IMG/VR virus record: IMGVR_UViG_3300032053_000034
Span: 17,376-81,375 of that record
Source: a virus
Length of the DNA: 64,000 nucleotides
Direction: 5' to 3' (one strand)
A program made the translations under genes and the position numbers. Positions 1 to 9,500 of this stretch are shown in pieces. The notes beneath the pieces were generated by a model. It was not told the origin of the DNA. It did not search any database and saw only the letters and a list, made by a program, of their open reading frames with translations. Numbering within the stretch: position 1 is the first letter of the stretch; every line of letters begins with the position of its first letter.

Positions 1-51
1 GATTATGGAATAGTAACTTTAAATTTTATATATAAAAAACAATAAGGAATC

Positions 52-1503
52 ATGGCAATTGATAAGATCAACAAACTGCAATGGCATAAGGTTAAAATCA
101 CTGATGGTAGCTTTACGGATAGCAACTCATTAGCAACTAACCTGCTAACAAAACCAGAGATTTACAATACTCTTGCTTACGCAATGGGTGATAAATTCTT
201 TACATCATTCCTTACTGCTGGTACAGGTAGAATTGCAAAGAATTACAAATCTCTTGGCAATGCCGAGTATATGTGGCCTTTAATGGGTGACATTACTAAA
301 CCAATCCAAATATCCGATGACCCAACACCAGGTAATAAGGGAGCTGGCTTTGTGCCTTTCCAAATTGTCTTGGCTGAAAAATACTTCTTTGAAGGTTGTA
401 TTGTCAGATTTGAATCTGGTATTCAAGCAAGGGTACAATTAGAGCCTGTACAATTAGGTTCTGGATGGTTACACACTTGTGTAATTGTTGATAATGACCC
501 AGCAGTTTTTATTCCTGCAGCTGATACAGTTGTTGGTAAGTTGGTAGCAATGTTCTACACAGCTTATGAAGAAGGGTCTAAAGGCGGTGGATCATTTGAA
601 GCTTACCCAATGTGGTTCCAAAACCAAATGACTACTTTGCGTATGTCTTATGGTATGACTGGTTCTGCTGCAACAGATGTTATGGTGCTTGAAATGGGTA
701 AAGAGTCAGGTAAGAAATCTTACATGTGGCTTTATGCTTCTGAGTATCAGAAAATGATGTTGTGGGAACAACAAATGGAATATTACAGATTCTATGGTAA
801 GTTCAACAAATTGTCAAGTGGTGAGATTCCATTACAAGGAACTAATGGTAGACCTGTAAGAATTGGTGCTGGTATTTTAGACCAAATTGCTTCTGCAAAC
901 ACTTGGAACTACAATACACTTACCACTGACTTTTTTAATGATTTCTTGACTACTTTGCAAATTGCTTCTAGAGATGCTGAGAATAAGAAATTGATCATGG
1001 TAACTGGTGCTGCTGGTATGCAATCATTCTCAAAAGCAATTCTTCAAGAGTACAAAAACTATCAAATTGTGGATACAACTTTCACTACCAAGTCAAATGG
1101 TAAGTTGAAATTTGAAAACCAAAACTGGAGAACATACACAGGCTTGCTTGGTACTGAGCTTACAGTGGTTTACAACCCAATGTTTGATGACAAAACTAAG
1201 TTCACAACCATTGATCCACAAACAGGATATACTAAAGAGTCTTCAAGAATGGTATTCTTAGACTTCTCTGATTATGCAAATGAGCCAAACATCTCTATGG
1301 TGACTAAAGGCGCAGATGGTAGAAACAGAAGTATGTTAATGTGGTACACTGCAGGTTCTACTTCACCTGAACCTGGTCAAGATTCTGGTGTTAGTAAAAC
1401 ATTAAGATCATCTTCTTTTGATGGTTTTGAATGTCACTTCTTATCTGAACAAGGTATCAAGGTAACTAACCCATTAGCTTGTGGTCAATTGATCAGAGCA
1501 TAA
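52..1503 (+). CDS. Major capsid protein (crAss-like, HK97 fold)
   Basis: The 483-aa protein forms the icosahedral shell. Its length and its overall sequence character (N-terminal MAIDKINKLQW, Trp/Tyr/Gly-rich body, C-terminal LACGQLIRA) match the roughly 490-aa capsid proteins of Crassvirales. It has no signal peptide or membrane segment. The start at 52 is preceded by an AT-rich leader and the sequence GGAATC directly before ATG; there is no strong Shine-Dalgarno site. It is the first gene of the window and is followed by its own strong terminator, as expected for a highly expressed virion gene that needs more transcript than its neighbours. The 51 bases before it contain only the leader and possibly the last codons of an upstream gene. 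Recognition is by memory of the family, not by a search. Confidence 0.9.
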   Translation: MAIDKINKLQWHKVKITDGSFTDSNSLATNLLTKPEIYNTLAYAMGDKFFTSFLTAGTGRIAKNYKSLGNAEYMWPLMGDITKPIQISDDPTPGNKGAGFVPFQIVLAEKYFFEGCIVRFESGIQARVQLEPVQLGSGWLHTCVIVDNDPAVFIPAADTVVGKLVAMFYTAYEEGSKGGGSFEAYPMWFQNQMTTLRMSYGMTGSAATDVMVLEMGKESGKKSYMWLYASEYQKMMLWEQQMEYYRFYGKFNKLSSGEIPLQGTNGRPVRIGAGILDQIASANTWNYNTLTTDFFNDFLTTLQIASRDAENKKLIMVTGAAGMQSFSKAILQEYKNYQIVDTTFTTKSNGKLKFENQNWRTYTGLLGTELTVVYNPMFDDKTKFTTIDPQTGYTKESSRMVFLDFSDYANEPNISMVTKGADGRNRSMLMWYTAGSTSPEPGQDSGVSKTLRSSSFDGFECHFLSEQGIKVTNPLACGQLIRA

Positions 1504-1512
1504 ATTAAACTT

Positions 1513-1540
1513 AACAGAGTGTCATTAGTGACACTCTGTT
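1513..1540 (+). terminator. Rho-independent terminator after capsid gene
   Basis: A perfect 12-bp inverted repeat (AACAGAGTGTCA / TGACACTCTGTT) with a 4-nt loop begins 10 nt after the capsid stop codon and is followed by the T-rich run ATTTTATTTATTT. It probably ends or attenuates transcripts of the capsid gene. Confidence 0.85.
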
Positions 1541-1581
1541 ATTTTATTTATTTGTTAAATAGTTAGAAATTAATTAGTTAT

Positions 1582-2457
1582 ATGGGATTTACAAACAAAA
1601 AACCAGTTGCTCCTGTAGATGAAGCTCCTGTTGAAAAACTAAATGATGATACAATCCTTGCAATAGCCAATACACCGGTAAAAACAAAGATTAAACACAT
1701 TGTAAATATTAAGCCAGTAGAAACTACTGGAGGTACAGTTAAGTCAAACCTAAATGGCGGTAAGGTTAATAAGTTATTACCAAATGGAACTTTGATTCTG
1801 GCTACACAAAAAGACGAATATGACAATCCAATTGAGTTTATCTCAGAGGAAGAATTTGAATTATTGGTAAGGAAATTTAATCCTAGAGCCAATTACAGAG
1901 ATTTTCTTTTGGGCTATCAATTGAGATTTACAGATAAAGGATTAAAACTTGATGTTGCAGTTCCTGATAATATGGTTAAATACAAGTTCTGCCAAGTGCA
2001 TTCTTGGATTGCTAGTTCAAAATCAGGAGCAAACCCAGCAATTCATTTCTTCTTTATTGAAGATGAAACTGCAGAGGCAAAAATTTCTAACCTTAAAATG
2101 GAGGTAGAACTTGATTGCTTTGCAGCACTGAAAAAAATGTCATCAGTTGATAGAAGAGATTTCTTGAAATTGTATGGAATAGTTCCAGATACATTCTCTG
2201 ATGAGATTGTATTAAAAAGGCTTAGAGATTTTATTGCTGTTGATCCAGAGAAGTTTATTTTGCGTTATGATGATATTCACAAAGCAATTAAAATTCTTAT
2301 CAGCTCTTTAATATTGAAAGGAGTCTTAAGAAGAAATGGTAAGTCAATCTTCTATGAAGAAACCTGTATTGGTGGAAATGAAGAACTTGCTGTTGAGTAT
2401 TTGAATAATGGTGCAAATGATGACTTGTTAACACAGCTTTATAGGCTGAATAAATAA
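1582..2457 (+). CDS. Virion structural protein, unknown
   Basis: This 291-aa protein is not recognised by a catalytic motif. The first about 60 residues are Pro/Lys/Glu-rich and probably disordered. The middle (about residues 70-170) alternates beta-type hydrophobic strands with acidic turns, and the last 100 residues look helical. It lies directly between the capsid gene and the ring proteins and its stop overlaps the next start by one base (TAATGA), so it belongs to the head/connector operon. A role in head completion or as a minor capsid protein is inferred from position only. Confidence 0.6.
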   Translation: MGFTNKKPVAPVDEAPVEKLNDDTILAIANTPVKTKIKHIVNIKPVETTGGTVKSNLNGGKVNKLLPNGTLILATQKDEYDNPIEFISEEEFELLVRKFNPRANYRDFLLGYQLRFTDKGLKLDVAVPDNMVKYKFCQVHSWIASSKSGANPAIHFFFIEDETAEAKISNLKMEVELDCFAALKKMSSVDRRDFLKLYGIVPDTFSDEIVLKRLRDFIAVDPEKFILRYDDIHKAIKILISSLILKGVLRRNGKSIFYEETCIGGNEELAVEYLNNGANDDLLTQLYRLNK

Positions 2458-3176
2458 TGACACTAACAGAATCTCTTGATAGTACTAGATACCAACTAGA
2501 TAAATCTGGGTCTCACGCTCTGGCTGACTTTCAGCCAGAGGATTTGGCCTTTTGGATGGATGAGGCTACTAAAGAGTTTGTGAAGTTAAGGTATGGTATT
2601 AATAACAATGTTCAAAAGTCATTTGAAACTACTGAAAAAAGAGTTGATGATATTAGAACACTTGTTACAACTACTGATAATTTAACCTTTATTCCTGCAC
2701 CAGATTATAATTTTGGTGTACAACAAGGTGTCAATGTTTTACAAGCAACACTTCCAATTGATTATTGGATATTATCCAATGTAATTGGGTATGGGTATTT
2801 GGGAAATTGTTTCTCTAAGGTTTTAAGAACAAAACAAATTAGTCATGATGAAATAGCGGCTGCTCTTGCTGATCCTTTTAATAGACCAACAGGAACAAAG
2901 CTACTTTATATGTTTGAGCAAAAGACTATAATTATATTTGTAGTTCCTGGCTTAGTTACTGATAAGTTTCTTATTACGTATATAAGAAGACCAAAATCAA
3001 TATTAGCAACACTGATAGGAGATCCTGTGAATGCATATACAAATATGAACTCACAAATAGAACTTCCAGACCTTGTTCATAATGAGATAGTGAAACTTTG
3101 TGTTAGAATGATTCTTGAAAATATTGAATCAGGAAGATATAACACTATCCTTAACGAGTATAAAGACGTTGAATAG
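2457..3176 (+). CDS. Head-tail connector (ring) protein, putative
   Basis: The 239-aa protein overlaps the previous stop by one base, indicating translational coupling. It starts with helical segments (about residues 25-60), has a beta-rich centre containing an RRP turn after LITYI, and ends with a helix beginning IELPDLVHNEIVKLC. An LP..H..I helix near the end is frequent in head-completion and adaptor proteins of podovirus-like phages, including the crAss ring proteins. It presumably forms one of the rings between portal and tail tip. The assignment to a particular ring is not possible without structure prediction. Confidence 0.55.
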   Translation: MTLTESLDSTRYQLDKSGSHALADFQPEDLAFWMDEATKEFVKLRYGINNNVQKSFETTEKRVDDIRTLVTTTDNLTFIPAPDYNFGVQQGVNVLQATLPIDYWILSNVIGYGYLGNCFSKVLRTKQISHDEIAAALADPFNRPTGTKLLYMFEQKTIIIFVVPGLVTDKFLITYIRRPKSILATLIGDPVNAYTNMNSQIELPDLVHNEIVKLCVRMILENIESGRYNTILNEYKDVE

Positions 3177-3226
3177 TATGTTCTATTTAACTAACAGATA
3201 ACACAAACTTCAAATTTAAAAAAGAG

Positions 3227-4366
3227 ATGAGTACTATTGTAGGCAAAAGCGTGCTTGATGTAGAGATTGGAACTGATTATTCCGCTTTAGCATCACCTCC
3301 AACAAATCAACTTGGTGTTATAGATTTCCCAGCAGGGATTGCTACCACCAATGCTACCACATCCAATGCAATTCAGTTTATTCAGTCTTGTATTGAGAAT
3401 GGACAACCAATCAGAAGGTTGTCTAATTACATTCAAAAAGGACAAATACAGAGATACACTCAACAAAACTTTATTGCATTAAACACGCAGACTGGTATTG
3501 TTAGTTTTACTGGATTTGTTCCATTGGTAAATGTCAATTACAATTTTGCAATTGAAAGAAAAGATTCACAATCTTTTGAAGTATTCAGACACAATTATGT
3601 AATTAATGGTGGTACAACTGTTGCTTTAACTCTTGCTCAATTCTTAGCACAAGTTGTTACATTGGTTAATGCTGATTTCAATTACAATGAAATTACAGCA
3701 ACAATCAATAGTACAACTGCTGGTGAATTATTGCTTGCTGGCAAAGCTAACAAGTCTGACATTACCTTTGAGTTTATTCTTGGAACCAACTTCCCAACAA
3801 ACATTGTCCCAACATATGTTGGTGCTGATAAAGGTGTTGGAGCATATCCTACAGTTTCAGAAATGGAGCAGTATTATAAAGGATATAGGGGTCTTCAGAT
3901 AAACTGGGTTCCTGCTGATTACAATGGTGGAACTACATTCTATTATGCACAAGACAGAATCCTTGCAGGTGTTCCAACCGCAACTGGTACTTTGGGTTCA
4001 ACAACAGTAACTCTTACTGCTGATCAAGCTGGTACTTATGCCTTAAGAGCTGGACAAGCAATTGTAATCCTTGGTAATACTTATGTGATTGCTAAGAAAA
4101 CAGCACTTGTGATTGAATTGAATATTCCTGCATTGACAGCAATTCCTGCATTAACACCAGTATCAATGTATGTTGGTTATGACACCTTTACTGTTGTTCA
4201 TAGACATTATTATTCTGGATTATCTGAAGGCAACTCCAATGCTCCAATTGTGTCAACTGCTTATGTTGCTTCTTTAGTGGCAGCCCCATCTGCAGGTAGT
4301 ACAGCATTGACTACACTGTTAAGTTCTGGAACAACAAACTTAGCGGTAAGCTGGATTGGTAATTAA
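3227..4366 (+). CDS. Auxiliary capsid or tail-associated structural protein
   Basis: This 379-aa protein is Thr/Ala/Val/Gly-rich and strongly beta, without cysteines over long stretches, typical of an exposed virion protein. Residues about 245-300 form a compact Ala/Val/Leu-rich module containing NIPALTAIPALTPVSMYVG. There is no enzymatic motif. It has its own 50-nt leader and is followed by a strong terminator, so it may be made in higher amounts than the ring proteins around it, which would suit a capsid decoration protein. In crAss001 an auxiliary capsid protein gene lies in the same interval, but identity here is inference from position and composition. Confidence 0.45.
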   Translation: MSTIVGKSVLDVEIGTDYSALASPPTNQLGVIDFPAGIATTNATTSNAIQFIQSCIENGQPIRRLSNYIQKGQIQRYTQQNFIALNTQTGIVSFTGFVPLVNVNYNFAIERKDSQSFEVFRHNYVINGGTTVALTLAQFLAQVVTLVNADFNYNEITATINSTTAGELLLAGKANKSDITFEFILGTNFPTNIVPTYVGADKGVGAYPTVSEMEQYYKGYRGLQINWVPADYNGGTTFYYAQDRILAGVPTATGTLGSTTVTLTADQAGTYALRAGQAIVILGNTYVIAKKTALVIELNIPALTAIPALTPVSMYVGYDTFTVVHRHYYSGLSEGNSNAPIVSTAYVASLVAAPSAGSTALTTLLSSGTTNLAVSWIGN

Positions 4367-4388
4367 TTAATATTGGGGTGATTAAAAT

Positions 4389-4421
4389 TAAAGCCACACT
4401 CTTTGGGTGTGGCTTTTTTTA
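4389..4421 (+). terminator. Rho-independent terminator
   Basis: Inverted repeat AAGCCACAC / GTGTGGCTT (4391-4399 and 4407-4415) followed by TTTTTT. It ends the transcript of the 3227-4366 gene. The longest possible ORF of the next gene would start inside this hairpin, which argues for the later start at 4457. Confidence 0.85.
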
Positions 4422-4456
4422 TTTTAATATTCGTATATTATCTAAACATAAAGGTG

Positions 4457-5131
4457 ATGGCAACATACGCAGAAATTGTAAATAACCTTAGAAACATATA
4501 TTCTAGTGGTATCTCAAGCGATGACTATAACATTGAAGATGAGCAGCTTTTGTTTATTTTTAATACATATAGGGCATTATTTATTAGGAGAGAACTTGAT
4601 AAAGGCTCTGCAATTAATTCAAATCTGGTTCAAGATTTTTGTATTAATATGGAGTGTGGGGATTATTCTGATTGTTGCCCTGGTCTTGATACTGGAACAA
4701 GAATCATGAAAAGTGTACAGAAATTACCAACAGTTATTGACTCAAAGTTTATGAGTTTACTTATGAAGATTGGTAGTGCTGATGGCTCTGTCTCATACCA
4801 AATAGTACCAGAGACTCAGGTTAGATGGAATTATAATAAGTATACCGGAAAGTTGATTAAGGTTTGGATTAAAAACAACCATGTATTAGCAATAAACATG
4901 GATCCAGCAGTAACTACACTTTCTGTATCAGGAGTATTTGAACATCCACACTTTATAAGTGGAGCAGGAACATGTGATGGTGGATGTTTTTCTTGGGATG
5001 AGACTTACCCAATAGCTGCATCAATGATTCCGATCATTAATAGTGAAATACTTTCAAAAGAACTTAGAATCATTTCTTCAACTAATCCTGATATTCAAAA
5101 TGATACTAATAACCAAAGAGGCCAAGGATAG
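4457..5131 (+). CDS. Head-tail connector (ring) protein, putative
   Basis: The 224-aa protein (MATYAEIVNN...) is started at 4457, preceded by AAAGG, rather than at the upstream ATG at 4403, which lies within a terminator and would add a spurious hydrophobic leader. The N-terminus is helical. The centre has an unusual cysteine cluster (C..C within INMECGDYSDCC and later CDGGC), which might bind metal. The C-terminal region (PIAASMIPIINSEILSKEL) is a helix of the type seen in crAss connector proteins. It lies among ring-protein genes. Function is inferred from position and family resemblance. Confidence 0.6.
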   Translation: MATYAEIVNNLRNIYSSGISSDDYNIEDEQLLFIFNTYRALFIRRELDKGSAINSNLVQDFCINMECGDYSDCCPGLDTGTRIMKSVQKLPTVIDSKFMSLLMKIGSADGSVSYQIVPETQVRWNYNKYTGKLIKVWIKNNHVLAINMDPAVTTLSVSGVFEHPHFISGAGTCDGGCFSWDETYPIAASMIPIINSEILSKELRIISSTNPDIQNDTNNQRGQG

Positions 5132-5606
5132 GATTCTTAATGATCAGGTTAATGATCTACAAGATTTTACAGAGATTTCTTCTGGGGTCTTTGGATTACA
5201 CGGAAAGAATATATATCCCGCAGGTTTTGATTATGACAGAATGAAAATGTCCTACTCTCTTTGTAAGATGAATAACAAATCTTTAAAAATGAAGAGGGGG
5301 GAGTTTCTCGAAGTAATTAAAGTTCTTGGCGAAGTTATTATGGATTTTTTATTAGATTATGAGATAATTCATTTAAGAGGAATTGGTACAATATTCTTTG
5401 CTGGTGTAGAAAGGTTTACTTCTAAGTATACTATCAGAAAGTGCAGAAAAGATAATACCCAAGGATTGGCAAGTTTAAAGTGTAAACTTATTCCTTCATG
5501 GAGAATGAAGTATACAGTATTGCACACTAGGGAAACTAATAAAAGATTGATTGAGTTTCATAGGGGCGGTAACTCTTTCCCTTCTTACTTTGTAAACAAG
5601 AAATGA
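5100..5606 (+). CDS. IHF/HU-like structural protein
   Basis: The 168-aa product starting at 5100 (MILITKEAKD) has a central region (about residues 70-130) with the pattern of the HU/IHF fold: a helix EVIKVLGEVIMDFLLD, then EIIHLRGIGTIFF, which corresponds to the family motif of helix, 'v.l.GfGtF' and beta arms, then basic residues (RKCRKD) and a final KLIPSW. CrAss-like phages are known to carry IHF-like proteins next to tail genes, and these are thought to be virion components rather than free nucleoid proteins. The gene overlaps the end of the preceding one by 32 nt. A longer ORF from 5043 is possible but would overlap more. Confidence 0.55.
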   Translation: MILITKEAKDRILNDQVNDLQDFTEISSGVFGLHGKNIYPAGFDYDRMKMSYSLCKMNNKSLKMKRGEFLEVIKVLGEVIMDFLLDYEIIHLRGIGTIFFAGVERFTSKYTIRKCRKDNTQGLASLKCKLIPSWRMKYTVLHTRETNKRLIEFHRGGNSFPSYFVNKK

Positions 5607-5607
5607 C

Positions 5608-6489
5608 ATGGTTAATAAATACACATCCATAAAAGTTCTCATAACTAAGATTGTTAGGGACCTGAATATGACCAATGATGAAAGGATCTGGGACACTATA
5701 GAGTGGATTGCTGAGGGACTTGAACACATTGGTAGTTATAACCAGTATGTTGCAAAAGGTATTCAGTTTGAACTTTGTGACAGCTTTAAGTATCCTATTC
5801 CTTGCGACCTGGTTAAGCTTACAGCAATGAATACCGGAGGTAGACCATTATCATATTTGACCGGAACTATGGACATGCAGGATGCCAAATTCTTCAAACA
5901 GCCATATACACAGCCAGTACCTAAAATATGTGGTGAATTTACTCAGGCAGATGGAACCCCAATTTTCATAAATTGTGGGACTGGTAATATAAACAATCCA
6001 AACAATGTAAATGGAAATGAAACTATTGCTACTGCTGCTGGTAATTCTGGCTTTACCAATACTAGACCAGGATATGTTGTTAATGGTGGCTGGTTTAATT
6101 TCAATTTTTCTTCTGGCCTTGTTTCTCTTTCTTATCTTGGTCTTCTTGTGGATTGCGATGGATACCCAATGATTCCTGATATGGCATCTGTTAGAGAAGC
6201 TTTGTTCAAATATGTTGTAATGAAGTTCTATTATTCTAAGTATATTCTTGGACAAATACCCCCATCAGTATACAGGGATATGCAAGAAGATTGGCATTGG
6301 TATTGTTCTCAAGCAAGAGGAGAAATGAACATGCCTACTCTTGATAAAATGGAAAGCATTAAGAATAACTGGCTTAGACTTAAACCTCTATTGCAGCAAG
6401 AGTCTTATGGCTTTACAGATATTGGTGTTAACTCAAGAACTAATGGCCTGGGCGCTATTGGCTTGACTGGAAATAATGGTATCCTTTAA
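5608..6489 (+). CDS. Head-tail connector (ring/adaptor) protein, putative
   Basis: This 293-aa protein begins one base after the preceding stop. Residues 1-50 are helical (IKVLITKIVRDL, ERIWDTIEWIAEGLEHIG) and are followed by a beta segment with FKYPIPCDLVKL. The end is Gly/Asn-rich and probably flexible. Its helix-beta arrangement and its position directly before the giant tail-tip gene match the ring protein adjoining the tip in crAss-like virions. No enzymatic motif is seen. Confidence 0.6.
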   Translation: MVNKYTSIKVLITKIVRDLNMTNDERIWDTIEWIAEGLEHIGSYNQYVAKGIQFELCDSFKYPIPCDLVKLTAMNTGGRPLSYLTGTMDMQDAKFFKQPYTQPVPKICGEFTQADGTPIFINCGTGNINNPNNVNGNETIATAAGNSGFTNTRPGYVVNGGWFNFNFSSGLVSLSYLGLLVDCDGYPMIPDMASVREALFKYVVMKFYYSKYILGQIPPSVYRDMQEDWHWYCSQARGEMNMPTLDKMESIKNNWLRLKPLLQQESYGFTDIGVNSRTNGLGAIGLTGNNGIL

Positions 6490-6500
6490 TAGAAACTGCA

Positions 6501-9500
6501 ATGGCAACAAAACAAAAAGACGGAGGAAATATATCATATTCTAATATCCTTACTGGAGGTATGAATAAGGATGTGGACCCTTCTTTCCAACCTGAAAATA
6601 CATATACTCTTGCTGAAGGGATGACTGTCAGTAATAGAGAGCATGATGCTATGCTAGAAACTGAAGAAGGAAACTCTAGCGCCTTTGCATTACCAGACAA
6701 TACAATACCTCGAGTTACTCCTTTAGACCCTGATGCTAATGTTATTGGGTCCACAACTATTGATAATTTGGTGTTTGTATTTTCGACTAATCCACTTGGA
6801 AGGGATTATATAACAATCTGCAATAAAACTGATGGCACTTCAAAATTAATTCGCGTAAATATTGACCCAACACTTCCTCCAGATGTGGTTTATAATCTTG
6901 GGTTTGATATAAACTTTCGTGTGAAAGCTGAGGCAAAGATTCTTTTTAATGGAGACATTGGGTTATACTTTACTGATAACTTAAACCCAATCAGGTATAT
7001 CAGGGTAAAAAATAATGCCGGTGTTTATTCTGGATTCCTAGGTAAGCTTCTCTCTGGAGTATCAACTCCACTGATTGATGTATCTATGCAGGATGGTGGA
7101 GGGGCTATTGCGTGTTCTTCATATTTATTTGCCATTGGGTACACAGATGCTTCAGATACTGTTGTTGGGTATTCTACATTTACAAACCCATATCCTGTAG
7201 TGGATGATTATCTTCCTGGCCCAGGGAATATCCCAGTGTTTGATGGAGCTTATAATGATGTAAAAGCAAATAAGATATTTGAACTAACAATTAATGAGGC
7301 AGCATTTGATCCTTCTTATGTTAGCTTTAAAATTGCACTGATAACATTTATTGGTTTCTCAAATACTCCAAGTGTATTTCTTCTTGATGTTCCATACAGG
7401 GCAAGATTTATTGCTGGTAAAATGAATATTCAGATTACCGGTAATGAACCTTCAACTCAAATATCATTAGCAGAAGTTACTATTCCATTTGCTGATTATA
7501 GATATGCAAAAGAAGTCGCTCAGTTATATAACAGATTACTGTTTGCTAATCTTAGAAAAGAAGATCTTCCAATTGATTTTGAAGCTATTGCTAATGCAAT
7601 TAGTTTAACTCCTTGGCAAAAGCCAATTGATACCAATATTGTTGAATACAATGGTACTGGTGGATACAAGGATGGTGGTACTTGTGTTACCAATAAGTCA
7701 TATATGCGCGATGAAGTATATTCATTTGCCATAGTATTTATTATAGATGAAACAACAGAAACCAATGCTTATCATATTGCTGCACCAAAAGTATCTGCTT
7801 CTCCAATAATTTATGGACAGAAATATCCACCAGCTTCACCTGGAACATTTGGGACTTACTACGCTAGTCAACAACAATACAAGACTGGATCTCCATATTT
7901 TACTGGACTAGAAGATGACCATGTTAGGTATCATGTTATTCCTAAGTATGACTTAATGCAGTCTGGCTCTGATCATGTTGTTATGGCCATTGGTGTAAAT
8001 GTTACTAATGTTGCCAATGCATTATTGCTTATTCCAGACCCTCTATTAAGAGCAAGAATTACTGGATATAGATTGGTTAGAAGACAGAGAAATAATGACT
8101 CAAATAAAACCATTGTCTCTCAAGGTCTTATTCAGAAGTATATTCAGGATCTTAATTGGGGAGGCTTTAGTGGAAACCAAACAAGATGTAACACTGCATT
8201 TGGATACCCAGAGAATTCAAGCCAGTTTGAAATTGCACTTAACAATGCACAGATTGGTTTTTCATCAGTCACAATAGAAGGAAGAGTTATTCTGTATCAA
8301 ATGTCTCCTGGTACTTTAAATGCAAATTTAAGAGCAAAGCAAATTTGTGGTTTTATTTCACCAGAAACAGTGTTTGGACAAAGCACTTCATTGCAGGTTT
8401 CCAAGATTAGACCAGAAAGAGCTATTGGTACTCCGGTAATTAATTCCTATGGATATGGCCTAAATATTGATGGCTCTTGGAATTACGTCACCCAGGGCAG
8501 TACTGATAATTATAATCTTGGCACAAATACAGAGTTTACTTGGTACACTCCTGGCGTAGAGGTTGTTAACAATCTTTTTGCAAAGATTGATAAAACTGTA
8601 ACTATAGATCAGTACTGGATAAATCCAGCCAATAGTTTACTTCAACCATCTACACTGATGGATCAGTTTGGTACTCAGTTTGGGATTGGAACTGTTAGTT
8701 TAATCTCATTGCCTGTACAGACAAATCACCTTGGTATAAATTTAAGGCAAAATCCAACTGATGATATTAACAATAGATTGTTACTGTATAATGGTGGATG
8801 GGCTGACAGTTATGTTATGAATCTTGAAAATGAGAATCCAAACTGTTATACAACATTGTATTCATCTGAGTATATTAGTTGTGAGTTAATACCGACTATT
8901 GCAGATGCATATATTCTTGGAGGAGATACATTCATTTCTAGGTTTACAGCTGTTAATCAAATACCAAAATATGTTGATGATGGGGCTTCAAAAACTCTTG
9001 GAGCATGGGCTGGCGGTGTTGGTACTTATATTGAAAGCCAGTATAACTGTGACTTAAGACATAGGTTAACTAGTAATAATGGTAGTCAAAAGGCAACTCC
9101 TTATGTTGATTATATTTCCAATGACAGGTTTATTGATACATTTAGAAATACCTTTTTTAAGAGATATGGTATTCAAGACTCCACTTATAATGACGCGTAC
9201 TCTGCAGAAAACAATTTTAATATTTGGTTAACAAAGTCTGAGTTCTTTGACCAAGTATTTAACTTTGCTGATAGGATTATTTATTCTGATCAGTCAATTG
9301 AAGGTGAAGGTACTGATAGGTATTTAATATTTAGACAAAATAATTACAAGGATATTCCTAAAAATAGAGGGCCAATCTGGAATTTGTTTGCCTATGACAA
9401 TGATATTTATGCGCAATGCATAAGTTCAACTTATAAAACAAACATGCAGACAACTGCAGTAATCTCTGCTAATAATGGTGTTCAGGCAACATTAGGCGCA

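Noticed and set aside
4403-4456. Longer start of the 4457-5131 gene adding a hydrophobic leader
   Set aside because: It would begin inside the preceding terminator hairpin; the later ATG has AAAGG upstream.
6455-6754. Opposite-strand ORFs of 60-180 codons inside the virion genes
   Set aside because: They mirror long coding genes, have no operon spacing and show composition typical of antisense shadows.
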